NCBI GenBank assembly: GCA_963772065.1
Contig: CAVYVZ010000005.1
Location: 363,853 to 427,852, forward strand
Length of the DNA stretch: 64,000 nucleotides
Direction of reading: 5' to 3'
DNA from: CAVYVZ01 sp963772065
Lineage (GTDB): Bacteria; Acidobacteriota; Vicinamibacteria; Vicinamibacterales; UBA2999
In this document: piece by piece, positions 37,702 to 50,873 of the stretch
Numbering within the stretch: position 1 is the stretch's first letter
How the letters are laid out: every line of letters starts with the position of its first letter
Translations under genes and position numbers: made by a program
Notes under the pieces: generated by a model
Database searches by the model: none
Told to the model about the DNA's origin: nothing
The model's input: the letters and a program-made list of their open reading frames with translations, nothing else

Positions 37702-39068
37702 CTAGGCGAGGATGTCCTTCACGACCTGGCCTGACACATCCGTCAGGCGGAAGTCGCGGCCCGCGTAGCGGTACGTCAGCCGCTCGTGGTCGATGCCCAG
37801 CGGGTGCAGGATCGTGGCGTGCAGGTCGTGAATGCCGACGCGGTTCTCGACGGCCTTGAACCCGAACTCGTCGGTCGCGCCGTACGTCGTGCCGCCCTTC
37901 ACGCCGCCGCCGGCCAGGAACATCGAGAAGCCGTACGGGTTGTGATCGCGGCCGTCGCCGCTCTCGGAGACCGGCGTGCGGCCGAACTCGCCGCCCCACA
38001 CCACGAGCGTTTCGTCGAGGAGCCCGCGCCGCTTGAGATCGCGAATCAGCGCGGCGGACGCCCGGTCCATGTTGGGGCAGCGCTGGCGGAGGTTCTCGTC
38101 GATCTTCTTGTGGTCGTCCCACGGCTGGCCCGGCCCGTAGTGAACCACGACGAACCGCACGCCGCTCTCGACGAGACGGCGCGCCATCAGGCAGCCCTGC
38201 GCGAACGGCGTGGATCCGTACTCCTCACGCACGGATTCCGGTTCCTTCATGACGTCGAGCGTGTCCATCGCGGCGAACTGCATCTTGAACGCCGCTTCCA
38301 TCGACGCGATGCGCCCCTCGAGGAACGAGTCGGCGCCGAACTGGCCCGCGTGCTGGCGGTTCAGCGCCTGCACGAGATCGAGCTGCGCGCGCTGCGCGTC
38401 GGTCGTCAGCTCGGTGTTCCGCAGGAACCGGATCATCTTGTCGGGCGCGGTCTCGAAGGTGTTGAACGACGTGCCCTGATACTCCGCGGGCAGGAAGCCC
38501 GCCGTCGTGAACCCGCCGCTGTCCGGCGCCAGCACCATGAACGCGGGGAGATTCTTGTTCTCCGTTCCCAGGCCGTACGAGATCCAGGAGCCCACCGTCG
38601 GGCGCGACAGGATCATGCTGCCCTGGTGGAACATGCTGCGCGCCTGCTCGTGATTCGGGTTCGTCGTATACATCGACCGGATCACGCACAGCTCGTCGGC
38701 CACGGTGGACAGCTGCGGCAGCAGCTCGCTCATCTCGATGCCGCCGCCGCCGTACTTCGCGAAGCTGAACTTGCTCGGCAGCAGCCCGGCGGTCGTCCGC
38801 TCGGTTCGCAGATCCGCCGTCGCCGGCCGTTGACCCTCGTATTTGAGCAGCGCCGGCTTCGGATCCCAGAGATCCACTTGCGATGGACCTCCTGTCATGA
38901 ACAGGAGAATCACGTGCTTCGCGGTGGGCCGGAAGTGCGGGCCGATCGTATGCGCAGCCGCGGCAAACGCATCGTCGGCGAGCAAGTCGGCCAAGCCGAG
39001 CATGCCGAAGCCGCCGCACATGCACTTGAGCGCCTCGCGACGCGAGATCGCCGTAGGGTGAGATGCAG

Positions 39069-39072
<4 letters not shown>
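37702..39072 (-). CDS. DUF1501 protein, Tat-exported
   Basis: A 456-residue protein of the DUF1501 (planctomycete-type, sulfatase-like alkaline-phosphatase fold) family. The Tat signal is AISRREALKCMCGGFGMLGLADLLA. Family segments are HVILLFMTGGPSQVDLWDPKPALLKYEGQ, GIEMSELLPQLSTVADELCVIRSMYT, WDDHKKIDENLRQRCPNMDRASAALI, ETLVVWGGEFGRTPVSE and GRDHNPYGFSMFLAGGGVKGG. Its ATG overlaps the stop of the PSD1 gene (ATGA), the usual PSD1-DUF1501 pair. The family is abundant in Planctomycetes and common in Acidobacteria. The biochemical role is unproven; periplasmic polysaccharide processing is often suggested. Confidence 0.92.
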
Positions 39073-41651
<2,579 letters not shown>

Positions 41652-41666
41652 GGCCAGGAGCGGTTA

Positions 41667-41738
41667 GGGGTCTGGCCCCTATGGTGCCAGGTCTCATCCG
41701 ACCCTCACTGAGGCCTGGCACCATAGGGGCCAGACCCC
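41667..41738. repeat. perfect 25-bp inverted repeat at a gene junction
   Basis: The arms 41667-41691 (starting GGGGTCTGGCCCC) and 41714-41738 are perfect inverted copies around a 22-nt loop. The repeat covers the 3' end of the PQQ propeller gene and abuts the start of the PSD1 gene, so it may act as a transcriptional or translational divider. No T tract follows. Confidence 0.9.
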
Positions 41739-43333
41739 GTCTGCGGCAGCGCAAAAGCGGTCAGCGTGCTTCCCGCCGGAACGAGGAGATACTGCCGGCC
41801 GTCGAGCATGTACGTCGTTCCACCCGTGGAGCGCATCTCGGAGCCGAGCTGGTGGTGCCAGAGGTGTTTTCCCGTGCGCGATTCGAGGGCAAGGATATTT
41901 CCGTCGCCGTCACCGGCAAAGACCAGACCCGCAGCGGTGCTCAACACGCCGGCGGAAGATGTCGACGGGTAGCGGAACTCCCACTTCCGCTCGCCGGTGA
42001 GCGGATCGATCGCGCGGAGCGCGCCGAAGTTCTTCTGCCCTCTCGGGCGCTGCGTGCCGCCCGCCTCCCATTGCTCGCCCGCCTTGAATGGCTGGTCCCA
42101 GGCGAAGTACACGGCGCACGTCTCGCGAGCGGTGACGAAGAAGAGCCGCGCCGCCGGATCGTAGGACGGCGACATGAAGTTGGTGCCTCCGCCGAGATCC
42201 GGGCAGGTCCGGACGCCCGTTTCGTTCGGCGTGTTGTCGGGCAGCAGCACCGGCCGCCCATCCTTGCCGATCTCCTTCGCCCAGGTCGTCTCGACGAACG
42301 GCTTCGCGAGAATCACCTTGCCGGTGACGCGATCGAGCACGTAGAAGAAGCCGTTCCGGTTGGCGAAGAGCACGACCTTCCGCGGCTTGCCGTCGATCGG
42401 CAGATCGGCGAGCACCGGCACCTGCGTCGCATCCCAGTCGTGCACGTCGTGCGGCGTGAACTGGTAGTGCCAGCGCAGCGCGCCGGTGTCGGCATCGAGC
42501 GCGACGAGCGACGCCGTATAGAGGTTATCGCCCTTCCGGTTGTGGCTGTAGTAATCGGGACCGGGATTGCCCGTTCCGAAGAACACCAGGTTCTGCTCCG
42601 GGTCGTACGTGCCGGTCACCCAGACCGATCCGCCCCCGCGCGTGTACGCGTCGCCTGGCGGCCACGTGTCGCCGCCCGGCTCACCCGGCCCGGGAATCGT
42701 GTAGAAGCGCCAGATGCGCTTGCCGGTTTGCGGGTCGTAGGCATCAATCCAGCCGCGCGTGCCGAACTCGGCGCCGGCAATGCCGATGATCACCTTGTCC
42801 TTGACCACGAGCGGAGCGATCGTCGCCGAGTACCCCACCTTGTAGTCCTCGAGCTCGTGGTCCCAGAGGACGGCGCCCGTCTTCATGTCGAGCGCAAGGA
42901 GGTGCGCGTCGATCGTCGTCATGAAGAGCCGATCGCCCAGCACGCCGAAGCCGCGGTTGACGGCGCCGCAGCACGTGCGCAGATCCTCGGGCACGGCCCG
43001 GCGATAGCGCCAGAATGACTTCCCCGACCGCGCGTCGATCGCCCAGGCGTTGTTGTTGAAGCCCGTGACGTACAGCACGCCATCGAGCAGGAGCGGCGTC
43101 GTCTGGAAGCTGCCGAGCGCGCCGGTCTGGAAGGTCCACTGCGCCGTGAGCTGGCTCACGTTGGCCGGCGTGATCTGTGTCAGCGGGCTGTGCCGGTGGC
43201 CGTTGTAGTCGCCGGCGTACGTCAGCCACCGGGTCGGATCCGTGAGACCGTTCATCAGGTCGCGCGAGGTCACGCCGCCGTTCTGGGCGGCCAGCGTGAC
43301 CGAGCAGAGCACGAACGTCAGCAATGCGCGCAT
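41705..43333 (-). CDS. quinoprotein alcohol dehydrogenase with vicinal cysteines
   Basis: A 542-residue secreted PQQ enzyme of the methanol/ethanol dehydrogenase class. I chose MRALLTFVLCSVTLAAQ at 43333. The adjacent Cys pair CC at residues 121-122 (LRTCCGAVNRG) forms the eight-membered disulfide ring typical of this class. Other features are RHSPLTQITPANVSQLTAQW, FTPHDVHDWDATQVPVL (catalytic Asp region), NRNGFFYVLDRVTG and GGGTNFMSPSYDP. The last residues (TGSGPYGARPQ) are encoded by the inner and left part of a 25-bp inverted repeat. A dihaem cytochrome c ends seven bases upstream and is its likely electron acceptor. Confidence 0.92.
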   Translation of the reverse strand: MRALLTFVLCSVTLAAQNGGVTSRDLMNGLTDPTRWLTYAGDYNGHRHSPLTQITPANVSQLTAQWTFQTGALGSFQTTPLLLDGVLYVTGFNNNAWAIDARSGKSFWRYRRAVPEDLRTCCGAVNRGFGVLGDRLFMTTIDAHLLALDMKTGAVLWDHELEDYKVGYSATIAPLVVKDKVIIGIAGAEFGTRGWIDAYDPQTGKRIWRFYTIPGPGEPGGDTWPPGDAYTRGGGSVWVTGTYDPEQNLVFFGTGNPGPDYYSHNRKGDNLYTASLVALDADTGALRWHYQFTPHDVHDWDATQVPVLADLPIDGKPRKVVLFANRNGFFYVLDRVTGKVILAKPFVETTWAKEIGKDGRPVLLPDNTPNETGVRTCPDLGGGTNFMSPSYDPAARLFFVTARETCAVYFAWDQPFKAGEQWEAGGTQRPRGQKNFGALRAIDPLTGERKWEFRYPSTSSAGVLSTAAGLVFAGDGDGNILALESRTGKHLWHHQLGSEMRSTGGTTYMLDGRQYLLVPAGSTLTAFALPQTGSGPYGARPQ

Positions 43334-43340
43334 GGGCACC

Positions 43341-44153
43341 TTAACGGGCTGATGTGGCCGGCGCCGCCGGAGCTTCCCGCAGCGTGGTCAGGTATCCGAC
43401 CAGATCGTTGAGCTGCGTCTCGTTGAGCCGCTCCGGGCCGTAGGCCGGCATCAGCGAGACCTTCTCGTAGACGACTTCCTTGAGCGTCGACTTGAGGTAG
43501 CCCTGGAGGCGCTCGCCGACGACATCCATGAGCAGAATCGAAAACGCATCCTCATCCTTCATCGCGCCGCGCACACGGCGGCCGTCGCTCATGACGAGCG
43601 TCACGGTCTCGTACCGCTCGGGGATCCATTCCGAGGGCGCCCGGATCTCGCGCACGAGCGCGGTGCGCGATCGCGCCGCGCCAATCCGCGTCAGGTCGGG
43701 ACCGAGCCGCCCGCCGCGGCCAGCCACACGGTGGCAGAGCGAGCACTGCGCCGCGAAGAGCTTCTGGCCGCTTCCGACGTTTCCGATCGGCGTCTCCGGC
43801 GGCGCCACGGTACCGAGGTTGCGCAGATACGCAATCATCATCAGCACCACATCGTCCAACGCCCGGCTCGGCGACATCTCGGTGCCGGGCACGCCCTTGC
43901 GGATCGTTTGAAAGAGGCGCTCGTCATTCATGCCGCCGGCGATGGCGACCGTCAGATCGGGACCACGGTATCCCTTGGCGTCGAGACCGTGGCACTCCCC
44001 GCAGCGCATCCGGTACTGCATCATCCCCGTGCGGATCGACGCCTCGTTCTTCAGGTGAGGATTACCGCCGGGCGGATGCGTTTCCGAGCGTGGTTCGCGG
44101 TCCTGTGCGGCCAGCACGGCACCGAACGTCAGGATGAGCGCAAGGAGCCTCAC
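43341..44153 (-). CDS. dihaem cytochrome c, secreted
   Basis: A 270-residue protein. The GTG at 44153 overlaps the preceding stop (GTGA) and opens RLLALILTFGAVLAAQ. Two haem sites are CGECH at residues 51-55 and CSLCH at residues 137-141, each in a class I cytochrome domain with Met candidates (GTEMSPSRAL and SLMPAYGPE). The C-terminal segment (VTLVMSDGRRVRGAMKDEDAFSILLMD) is the small beta module seen also after the cytochrome domain of the gene at 27142. Placed directly upstream of the vicinal-cysteine quinoprotein, it is the natural electron carrier. Confidence 0.88.
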   Translation of the reverse strand: MRLLALILTFGAVLAAQDREPRSETHPPGGNPHLKNEASIRTGMMQYRMRCGECHGLDAKGYRGPDLTVAIAGGMNDERLFQTIRKGVPGTEMSPSRALDDVVLMMIAYLRNLGTVAPPETPIGNVGSGQKLFAAQCSLCHRVAGRGGRLGPDLTRIGAARSRTALVREIRAPSEWIPERYETVTLVMSDGRRVRGAMKDEDAFSILLMDVVGERLQGYLKSTLKEVVYEKVSLMPAYGPERLNETQLNDLVGYLTTLREAPAAPATSAR

Positions 44154-45476
44154 AGATTCGCCAGCCGCGTCGTGGCGTCGCCGAACGGATCGAGCTTCAC
44201 GCCCATGCGGTCCATGAGCGACAGATACAGGCTGCACAGCTTGCGGTTGTCGTCGCCCGCGTAGAGGTAGTCGAGCGAACGGCCGGTCTGCGAGCGTCCC
44301 GCCGAGACCGCCGGCCGTGACCACGGGCACCTTCATGTTGTCGTGCTTCCAGCCGGCCCACATGTTCGACAGCCACATCAGGCAGCAGTTGTCGAGCACC
44401 GTGCCCTCGCCTTCCGGCATCGCGTCGAGCTTCTGCGCGAGATACGCGAGCTGGCTCAGATGGAAGCGTGAGATTCGCTCGTACCCGTCGGACGAGATCG
44501 TCGTGCGACGCCCCGTGATGCCCTTCGCGCACGCTCGAGGAACGGGTAATAGAGCGATGACAGGTCGCGCGCGAGCAGCAGCGACGCGACGCGCGTCTTG
44601 TCGGTCTGGAACGCGAGCGCGATGATGTCGCACATCAGCCGCGTGTGGTCGCGGAGATCCTCGGGCAAGCCGTTCTGCGGGCGCTCCATCGTGAACACGG
44701 CGGCGGCCCTTGGTCTTGGCGCGATCGTCGGCCTTGTCCTTCGTGGCGCGCATGCGCTCGATGCGCTGCTCCACCTCGCGCACGCTGGTCAGATACTCGT
44801 CCAGCTTCGCCTTGTCGGTCGAGCTCACCTTCCGGCTCAGGCTCTGCGCGCGCTCCTTCACGCGGTCGAGAATGCTCGTGTTGCGGAGGCTGCCGCGGTT
44901 CTCGAAGAGGCTGTCGAACGCCAGCGACGGATACACTTCGTTCGGCACCGGCGAGTCGGCGCTCTGCCACGAGATGTGCGAGCTGTAGGCCATCGAGAAG
45001 TTCGTCTCGTGGTAGCCGGTCATCGGCTGCTCGCACGCGAGCACGATGCTCGACTGCGGCGTTTCCTGCCCGACGTGGTTGGCGAGCACCTGGTCCATCG
45101 TGATGCCGGCCTTCACGATGGCGCCCTTCTGGATCGGCACGCCTGACAGCAGGTTGCCCGTCTGGCCCGGGTGAATGCCCATGCCGACCGCCGGCTTGTT
45201 GAACAGGCCGTTGATGACGTTGATCTTCGTGCTTCAGCGGCTCGAGCGGCTGCAGCGACTTGCTGAGCTTCATCTCGGCGCCGTTGCCCTTGGCCCACCA
45301 GTGGTTGCCGTTGATGCCGTTGCCCATGAAGAGCACGGCGAACCGCTTCGGGAATGGACCTGGCGCCGGCGGACGCCGCCTGAGCTCGCCCATGCCGGAA
45401 GCGATTCCAGCCAGGGCAGGGCCATCGTGACGCCAACGCCGCGGAGAACGGTCCGCCTGGAGATCGGTCGCGTCAT
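44150..45476 (-). CDS. DUF1552 protein, Tat-exported (multiple frameshifts)
   Basis: A DUF1552 family protein of about 440 residues with Tat signal (TRPISRRTVLRGVGVTMALPWLESLPAWA). Recognisable pieces appear in successive frames: RFAVLFMGNGINGNHWWAKG, GIHPGQTGNLLSGVPIQKG, SILDRVKERAQSLSRKVSSTDKAKLDEYLTSVREVEQRIER, FTMERPQNGLPEDLRDHTRLMCDIIALAFQTDKTRVASLL, ISRFHLSQLAYLAQKLDAMPEGEGTVLDNCCLMW and finally DATTRLANL before TGA at 44150. Frame changes fall near 45400, 45235, 44705, 44545 and 44300, most simply sequencing errors. DUF1552 is regularly paired with DUF1592, which lies upstream here. The function of the pair is not established. Confidence 0.85.
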
Positions 45477-45481
45477 CACAT

Positions 45482-48435
45482 CTACCTCGTCGCAGTGAGC
45501 TCGTGGTTCGCGAGCCTCTGCTTGTTGCGGAACTGCGGGCTCGTGACGATGCTTTCGATCAGGGTCTCGAATCGATAGCCGTTTGCCGCCAGCTTCGTAC
45601 GCATCGCCTCGACCAGGAGCTCGTCGGAGAGCATCAGGCTGCGTCCGAGCGCGATACGCCAGGAGCTTGCGTGACAGATTGTCGACGAAGTCGTCCTGCC
45701 GGTGGTCGCGGATGTACGCTGCGAAGGCCCTCGACGCCCGGTCCGGCTGCTGCCGCCGGGGAACGTCGCCGAGTCATCGACCGGCACGGCCGCCAAGATC
45801 CTCGGTTCGCCGCTCGCCGATCGGCCCGTAGCCCTCGAACACGAGCCCGATCGAATCGAACCGCGCATGGCAGCTCGCGCAGGTCTTGTCCTCGCGATGG
45901 CGCGCCAGCATGTCGCGCAGCGGCAGCTCGATCTTCGCTTCGTCGCGCGGCAGCTCCGGCACCACGGCCGGCGGCGGAGGAATGTGCTCGCCGAGCACCT
46001 GCTTGACGACCCAGTAGCCGCGCTTCACCGGGCTCGTCCGCAGGCCCGGCGCGTTCTTCGTCAGGAAACGCGGCCATCGGCAGCAGCCCGCCGCGTCCGT
46101 ACGCGATTCGCATCGTCGACGCGCACCCAGGTCTGCGCCATCGCCCGCGACCTCCGGCATGCCGTAGTGCTTGGCGAGGACGGATTGACGAACGTGTGGT
46201 TCGCGTAGACGAAATCGAGCACCGGGCGGTTCTCGCGGAACACGTCGAGCATGAACCGGACCGGCTCCTCGAACATCGCCTGCCGCAGATCGTTGTCGAA
46301 GCTGGCGAAACGCTCGCGATCGACGGTATTGTGCTCCTCGAAGCGGCGGAAGTCGAGCCAGTTGGCGCCGAACTCGGTCGCCAGGCCGCGCACGCGGTCG
46401 TCCTTCAGCATGCGCCGCGCCTGCGTCGACGAGCACCTCGGGACGCCGCAGCGTTGCCGGCCGCCGCCTGCGCGAGCAGCTCCGCGTCCGGCATGCTGGA
46501 CCAGAGGAAGTAGCTCAAGCGGCTGGCGAGAGCGATAGTCCGACAGCGGCCGTATACCGGTCGCCTGACTCGATCAAGTCGATGCGATAGCGAAGTCCGG
46601 CGACATCAGCACGCTGACAATCGAGTCGCGCATCGCCTCTTCGTGATCGAGCCTCGCCTCGTCCCGGCGCGATTTGTAGAACGCCAGCAGCTCCGCGCGC
46701 TCCGCCTGCGTGAGCGGACGTCGATACGCGCGCGCGGCAAAATCCTGGAGCGCCTCGAGGTGCGTCGGCTCGGCCGCGACGCGCGCCGTTTCGACCCAGC
46801 GGATGCCGGCGTTCGTCCAGTCGAAGTGCTCCTCCATCGCTTTGACCGCCGTCGTCGTTGCCGCTTGCGCGCGCCCTCTCGAGATAATGGCTCCGCCACC
46901 TCCTTGATCGCCGCCTCCGACGTGATGTCCTTGTCGGGCGGCCGCGGACCTTCGGTTTCGCGACCGAGGCCCCGGCCCTCGCCGCTCTCGTTGAGGAAGA
47001 ACTGAACGTAGGTGCGGATGTTCGCCGAGGCGACGAAATCGAGATCCTCCACAGCGCGTCGAGCTGCTTCTGTTCCTTCGCGTCGAGAATCAGCTCGTAG
47101 AACGGCTGGTCGTCGCGGAAGTACCCCATCAGGTTGTGGAAGCCCGCGCTCAAGTGCCGCCCTTTGTCCCTGGTGTTGTCGGGGAAGTAGCGGCCGCGCT
47201 CGGAGACGTAGAAGTCGTCCGGAAAGACCGCGCTGAAGCGCGCGAAAGCGGCTTCGTAGCGCGCCCGCTCGCCGGCAGGAACATGGAGATCGGGATCGGC
47301 CTGGGCTCCCTTCGTTTCGCCCTCGACCTGCAGCACTTCGGGGTCGTAGCTCGTGCGATGCGTCGCGTACTGCTTGTTCCTCCACATCAGGAACGGCTGC
47401 GAATCGCGGCGAATCCCCTTCACCGCGAGGTCGGGATGCTTCCACTCCATCTTCTTTCGGAGCTGAACGACGTAGTCGCCCATCGCGTCCGCGCCGGCCC
47501 GGGCACCCTGCGGCTGCTTGTCGGTCGGCGACGGCGCCGGCAGTTTCCGCCACATGGCCTGGAGCGTTGCGAGCGGTCCGATGGGCTCTTTCGTCTCTTC
47601 CAGCGTCCGCCAGACTGTCGTCAGATATTTCCCGCTGACGCTGCCGTCGGCGGCGACGTCGGCGAGCGTGGCCGTCGCCTTTCCGAGCGCCGCGCGATGT
47701 TTGTATCGCCATGCCGCGTGGAAATAATCCGCGTAGCTCGTGTTGCTGCCGGCTGTAGAAGTCGATGATCTGGCCGACGCAGTACTTGTCGCGATCCGTT
47801 TCCACGAGCATCGGATTCGTCGCGAACGCAAAGCCCCTCGGCTTGAGCACCAGGTGGCTGGCCACCTCTCTCGACGCCTGCAGGTACTTGGTCAGGAGCG
47901 CCGGCGACATCGAGAGCGACTCGCCCGAGTTGTCGAAGCCCGCCGGGTTGGCCGGATCCACCGGGAACTCCCGCGCCGGCCGGATGTCGGCGCCGGTCAG
48001 ATCCCGAATCGTGTAGTTGAACTCGGCGTTGCTGAGACGCCGAGCCAGCACGATGCCCGGATCGCCCGCATGCTTCTTCGCCTCGTACCTGAGGAAGGCC
48101 TTCGCCCACCCCACCACCTTCTCGCGCGCTTCGGGCGCGGGGTGCCTGACGCCCTGCGGCGGCATCTCGTTCGCCTCGAGCTTCTCGAGCACGAGCGCCC
48201 ATCGCGCGTGGTCACGCGTGACCGAGTCGAGATCCGTGTAGGTGCGCAGGTCGAACTGGGCTGCCGGGTTGGTCCCTCCGTGACACGCGACGCAGTAGGT
48301 ATCCAGGAACGGACGCACGTCGGCAGTGAACTGCCGTTCCAGATCGCGCTCCGCAGGCTCTGTTGGTTTTGCGCCGATGGTCGTGAGACTTCCGAGGAGT
48401 GCGAGCGTGAGAATGGCGCCAGCGGTCCGAAACAT
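45482..48435 (-). CDS. DUF1592/DUF1588/DUF1585 protein with cytochrome c domain (multiple frameshifts)
   Basis: A large secreted protein of about 970 residues. The N-terminal cytochrome-like domain has CVACH at residues 48-52 (FTADVRPFLDTYCVACHGGTNPAAQFDLRTY). DUF1587/1592 segments follow (LSNAEFNYTIRDLTGADIRPAREFPVDPANPAGFDNSGESLSMSPALLTKYLQAS, FAARAYRRPLTQAERAELLAFYKSRRDE). DUF1588 has a second CASCHARFDSIGLVFEGYGPIG, and DUF1585 gives SDELLVEAMRTKLAANGYRFETLIESIVTSPQF at the end. At least eight frame changes lie between 47750 and 45650. The companion DUF1552 gene starts five bases after the stop. Family context suggests a periplasmic haem-containing oxidative enzyme; this is unproven. Confidence 0.87.
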
Positions 48436-48485
48436 TCGCTAATTATGCAATGGTAAAACCACTACGACGTTTCGAAAATGCATGG

Positions 48486-49355
48486 CTAGCGCGACGATGA
48501 CGCAGGGGTCAGGAAGCCGCGATCGGCCATCCACTCGCGAAATCGTGCTGGCCAGGAGGTAATCGGTAACGGGCGGTCGCGCATGCCGAAGCCATGCCCG
48601 CCTGTGGCATAGACATGCAGTTCGGCGCTGACCCCCGCATCGCGGAGTTTCTGAAATAGCTCGACCGACGTACGGGCCGGGCCCTTGTCATCGAGTGCCA
48701 CGCAGAAGAAAGCCGGAGGCGTGTCGGCCCGAGGCTCGGCTCCCTGCACGGAGCCTGAGTAGATCAAGGCCTGAAAGGCCGGGCGCGAGCTCGCCTGCTC
48801 GATTGCATCCGTCGAGTCCGCCTTGCCTGCATCGAAGCGCGTGGCGGCGTAGTACGCGAGCTGTCCGCCGGCGGAAAACCCTATGACGCCGATGCGATCG
48901 GGATCGATGTTCCAGTCCCTCGCGCGGCTGCGAACCAGGCGGATCGAGCGCTGCGCGTCGGCGACGGCATGCTGCTCCACCGTGTAGGTGGAACCTTCTT
49001 CGCGAGCGAGGCGGTACTTCAGCACGAAGCCGGCGATGCCGTGCTCGCTCAACCACTTCGCCACCGCAACGCCTTCGTTCTCGATGGTCACGTACTGGTG
49101 GCCGCCGCCCGGCATCACGATAACGGCGGCGCCCGTGGCATTCGCCTTCGCCGGCAGATACGCGGTGATGGATGGGTTGTGGATCGTCGCGACGCGGCGC
49201 AGACCGTCAGGACGCTCGACGAGCGTTTCCGGCCCGCTCTTCCCTTCCGACCCGGGCGCGCCGTTCGGCCACAGCCGAATCTCTTCCTGCGCCGATGCGC
49301 CAGCCGCCGTGCCAACGAACAGCAGGAGCGCAGCGAGCAGTCCGCGAATGTTCAT
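48486..49355 (-). CDS. secreted alpha/beta-hydrolase (acetyl-xylan-esterase/BD-FAE type)
   Basis: A 289-residue protein with signal peptide (GLLAALLLFVGTAAGASAQ, start 49355). The fold is alpha/beta hydrolase of the carbohydrate-esterase type: EIRLWPNGAPGSEG opening, AVIVMPGGGHQYVTIENEGVAVAKWLSEHGIAGFVLKYRL, the nucleophile elbow GFSAGGQLA, ALIYSGSV, and the late GGHGFGM with the catalytic His. It probably removes acyl groups from plant or microbial polysaccharides. It lies five bases after the lactonase gene on the same strand, so the two are co-transcribed. Confidence 0.9.
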   Translation of the reverse strand: MNIRGLLAALLLFVGTAAGASAQEEIRLWPNGAPGSEGKSGPETLVERPDGLRRVATIHNPSITAYLPAKANATGAAVIVMPGGGHQYVTIENEGVAVAKWLSEHGIAGFVLKYRLAREEGSTYTVEQHAVADAQRSIRLVRSRARDWNIDPDRIGVIGFSAGGQLAYYAATRFDAGKADSTDAIEQASSRPAFQALIYSGSVQGAEPRADTPPAFFCVALDDKGPARTSVELFQKLRDAGVSAELHVYATGGHGFGMRDRPLPITSWPARFREWMADRGFLTPASSSR

Positions 49356-49360
49356 GTGAT

Positions 49361-50470
49361 TCAGCTTCCTGACTCCGGCGGCGGAAGGAACTTCAAGCAC
49401 GCGGGCGACGGCACCGATGCAAAGACGCCGGATGGCTTGAGGCGTCCGTTCTCGGCGTCGATGCGGCACGCGAGCGCCTGGTCGGAATCCTGATTGCCGA
49501 TCGCCAAGTGCTTGGCGGACGGCTCGATCCCGAAGTGCCGCGGCTTCTTGCCGCCGGTTCCCTGCTCCTCGACGTAGGTGAGCGTCCCCTTGTCCGGATC
49601 GACGTTGAAGAGCACCACGCTGTTGTGGCCGCGGTTCGACACGTACAGCCACTTTCCCGTGGGATGCACGTCGATTTCCGCCGTGCTGTTCGGACCGTCG
49701 TAGTACTCGGGAAGCGTCGAGACGGTCTGTATTTCCTTCAATGCGCCGGCGTTCGCGTCGTACGCAAACGTGTTGATCGTCGAATTCAGCTCGTTGGTGA
49801 CGTATGCGAACCGGCCGTCCGGCCGGAACACCATGTGACGCGGGCCGGCGCCGGGCTTGATCTGCGTGAACGGCGGATCGCCGGGGGTGAGCTTGCCCTG
49901 TGCCGCGTCGAAGCGGTACGTCATCACCTTGTCGAGGCCGAGGTCGCAGATGAATGCAAAGCGATTGGCGGGATCCAGCGTCACGCAGTGGGCGTGCGGC
50001 GCCTTCTGGCGATCGGGATTGACGCTGCTGCCGGTGTGCTGCACGAACGACGAGGCCTCACCCAGGCGTCCGTCGGCCGCGACGGGCAGGACTGCCACGC
50101 TTCCGCCGACGTAGTTCGCCACCAGAACGTTCTTCCCCGCCTTGTCCAGAACGAGGTGGCACGGCCCGGCCCCCATCGATGAGCGCTGGTTGATGAGGGT
50201 CAGCTTGCCGCTGGCCGAGTCGACCGAAAACGCGCTGATGGCGCCAGCCCGCTTTCCTTCGAACTGATCGATCTCGTTCGCGACGAACAGGAGCCTGCGC
50301 TTCAGGTCGAATTCCAGCCACGACGGATTCGGAGTCTCCGCCACGACTCCAAGCGGCACCAGCGTGATGTTCTGTGAGACCTCGAGATTCTCGGTCTGCA
50401 GCCGGAAGAGATAAATGCCTTTGCCTGTCTTGGTGTATGTCCCGATGTAGACGTAGGTCGGAATCGCCAC
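49361..50470 (-). CDS. lactonase family protein (6-phosphogluconolactonase-like seven-bladed propeller)
   Basis: A 369-residue protein of the cycloisomerase-2/Pgl propeller family. It begins MAIPTYVYIGTYTKTGKGIYLFRL from a GTG at 50470 and has no signal peptide. Repeating blades include PNPSWLEFDLKRRLLFVANE, GPCHLVLDKAGKNVLVANYVGGSVAVLPV, HAHCVTLDPANRFAFICDLGLDKVMTYRFD, GPRHMVFRPDGRFAYVTNELNSTINTF and TGKWLYVSNRGHNSVVLFNVD. The conserved His and Arg residues of the central channel are present. It may hydrolyse sugar lactones, which would fit the quinoprotein-rich context. Cytoplasmic location would make it act on phosphorylated sugar lactones. Confidence 0.88.
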   Translation of the reverse strand: MAIPTYVYIGTYTKTGKGIYLFRLQTENLEVSQNITLVPLGVVAETPNPSWLEFDLKRRLLFVANEIDQFEGKRAGAISAFSVDSASGKLTLINQRSSMGAGPCHLVLDKAGKNVLVANYVGGSVAVLPVAADGRLGEASSFVQHTGSSVNPDRQKAPHAHCVTLDPANRFAFICDLGLDKVMTYRFDAAQGKLTPGDPPFTQIKPGAGPRHMVFRPDGRFAYVTNELNSTINTFAYDANAGALKEIQTVSTLPEYYDGPNSTAEIDVHPTGKWLYVSNRGHNSVVLFNVDPDKGTLTYVEEQGTGGKKPRHFGIEPSAKHLAIGNQDSDQALACRIDAENGRLKPSGVFASVPSPACLKFLPPPESGS

Positions 50471-50477
50471 GGGCGCC

Positions 50478-50873
50478 TCAGTACTTGAGCTCGATTCGGA
50501 TTGTATGACTCTGGGTCTTGCCGACGTTGCGCAGCTGGTGCAGGCTGCCTTCGCTCCAGTAAACCGTTCCGAGCTTTCTCTCGGAGCGCACCCAGTCCCC
50601 GTCAGGCAGCGCCTTCGACTCGATCGTGTACTCCGTCATGCACACGCTGACGCCGCGCATGTGCCGATGCGGCGCTTCCACGGTGCCCGGCGGCACGCGG
50701 GCTTCGATCACCCGCACGACCTTGTTCTCGAACAGCAGCTTGTAGTTCTCCGGAATCACCTTCAGCACGTCATCGTCCGGCTGGGACGAGGCGGGCCACG
50801 CGATCAGCGTGACCATCAGGAGCGCAAGGCCCGGGAGGACGAAGCGGAACGCCGCGCGTTTCAGTCGAATCAT
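50478..50873 (-). CDS. secreted small cupin-like protein
   Basis: A 131-residue protein with signal anchor/peptide (FVLPGLALLMVTLIAWPASSQ). A single cupin-like beta-barrel reads YKLLFENKVVRVIEARVPPGTVEAPHRHMRGVSVCMTEYTIES, with HRH as metal-ligand candidates, and ends YWSEGSLHQLRNVGKTQSHTIRIELK with another His. It resembles small periplasmic cupins of unknown substrate. Its ATG overlaps the stop of the upstream gene (ATGA), and it ends seven bases before the lactonase gene. Confidence 0.82.
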   Translation of the reverse strand: MIRLKRAAFRFVLPGLALLMVTLIAWPASSQPDDDVLKVIPENYKLLFENKVVRVIEARVPPGTVEAPHRHMRGVSVCMTEYTIESKALPDGDWVRSERKLGTVYWSEGSLHQLRNVGKTQSHTIRIELKY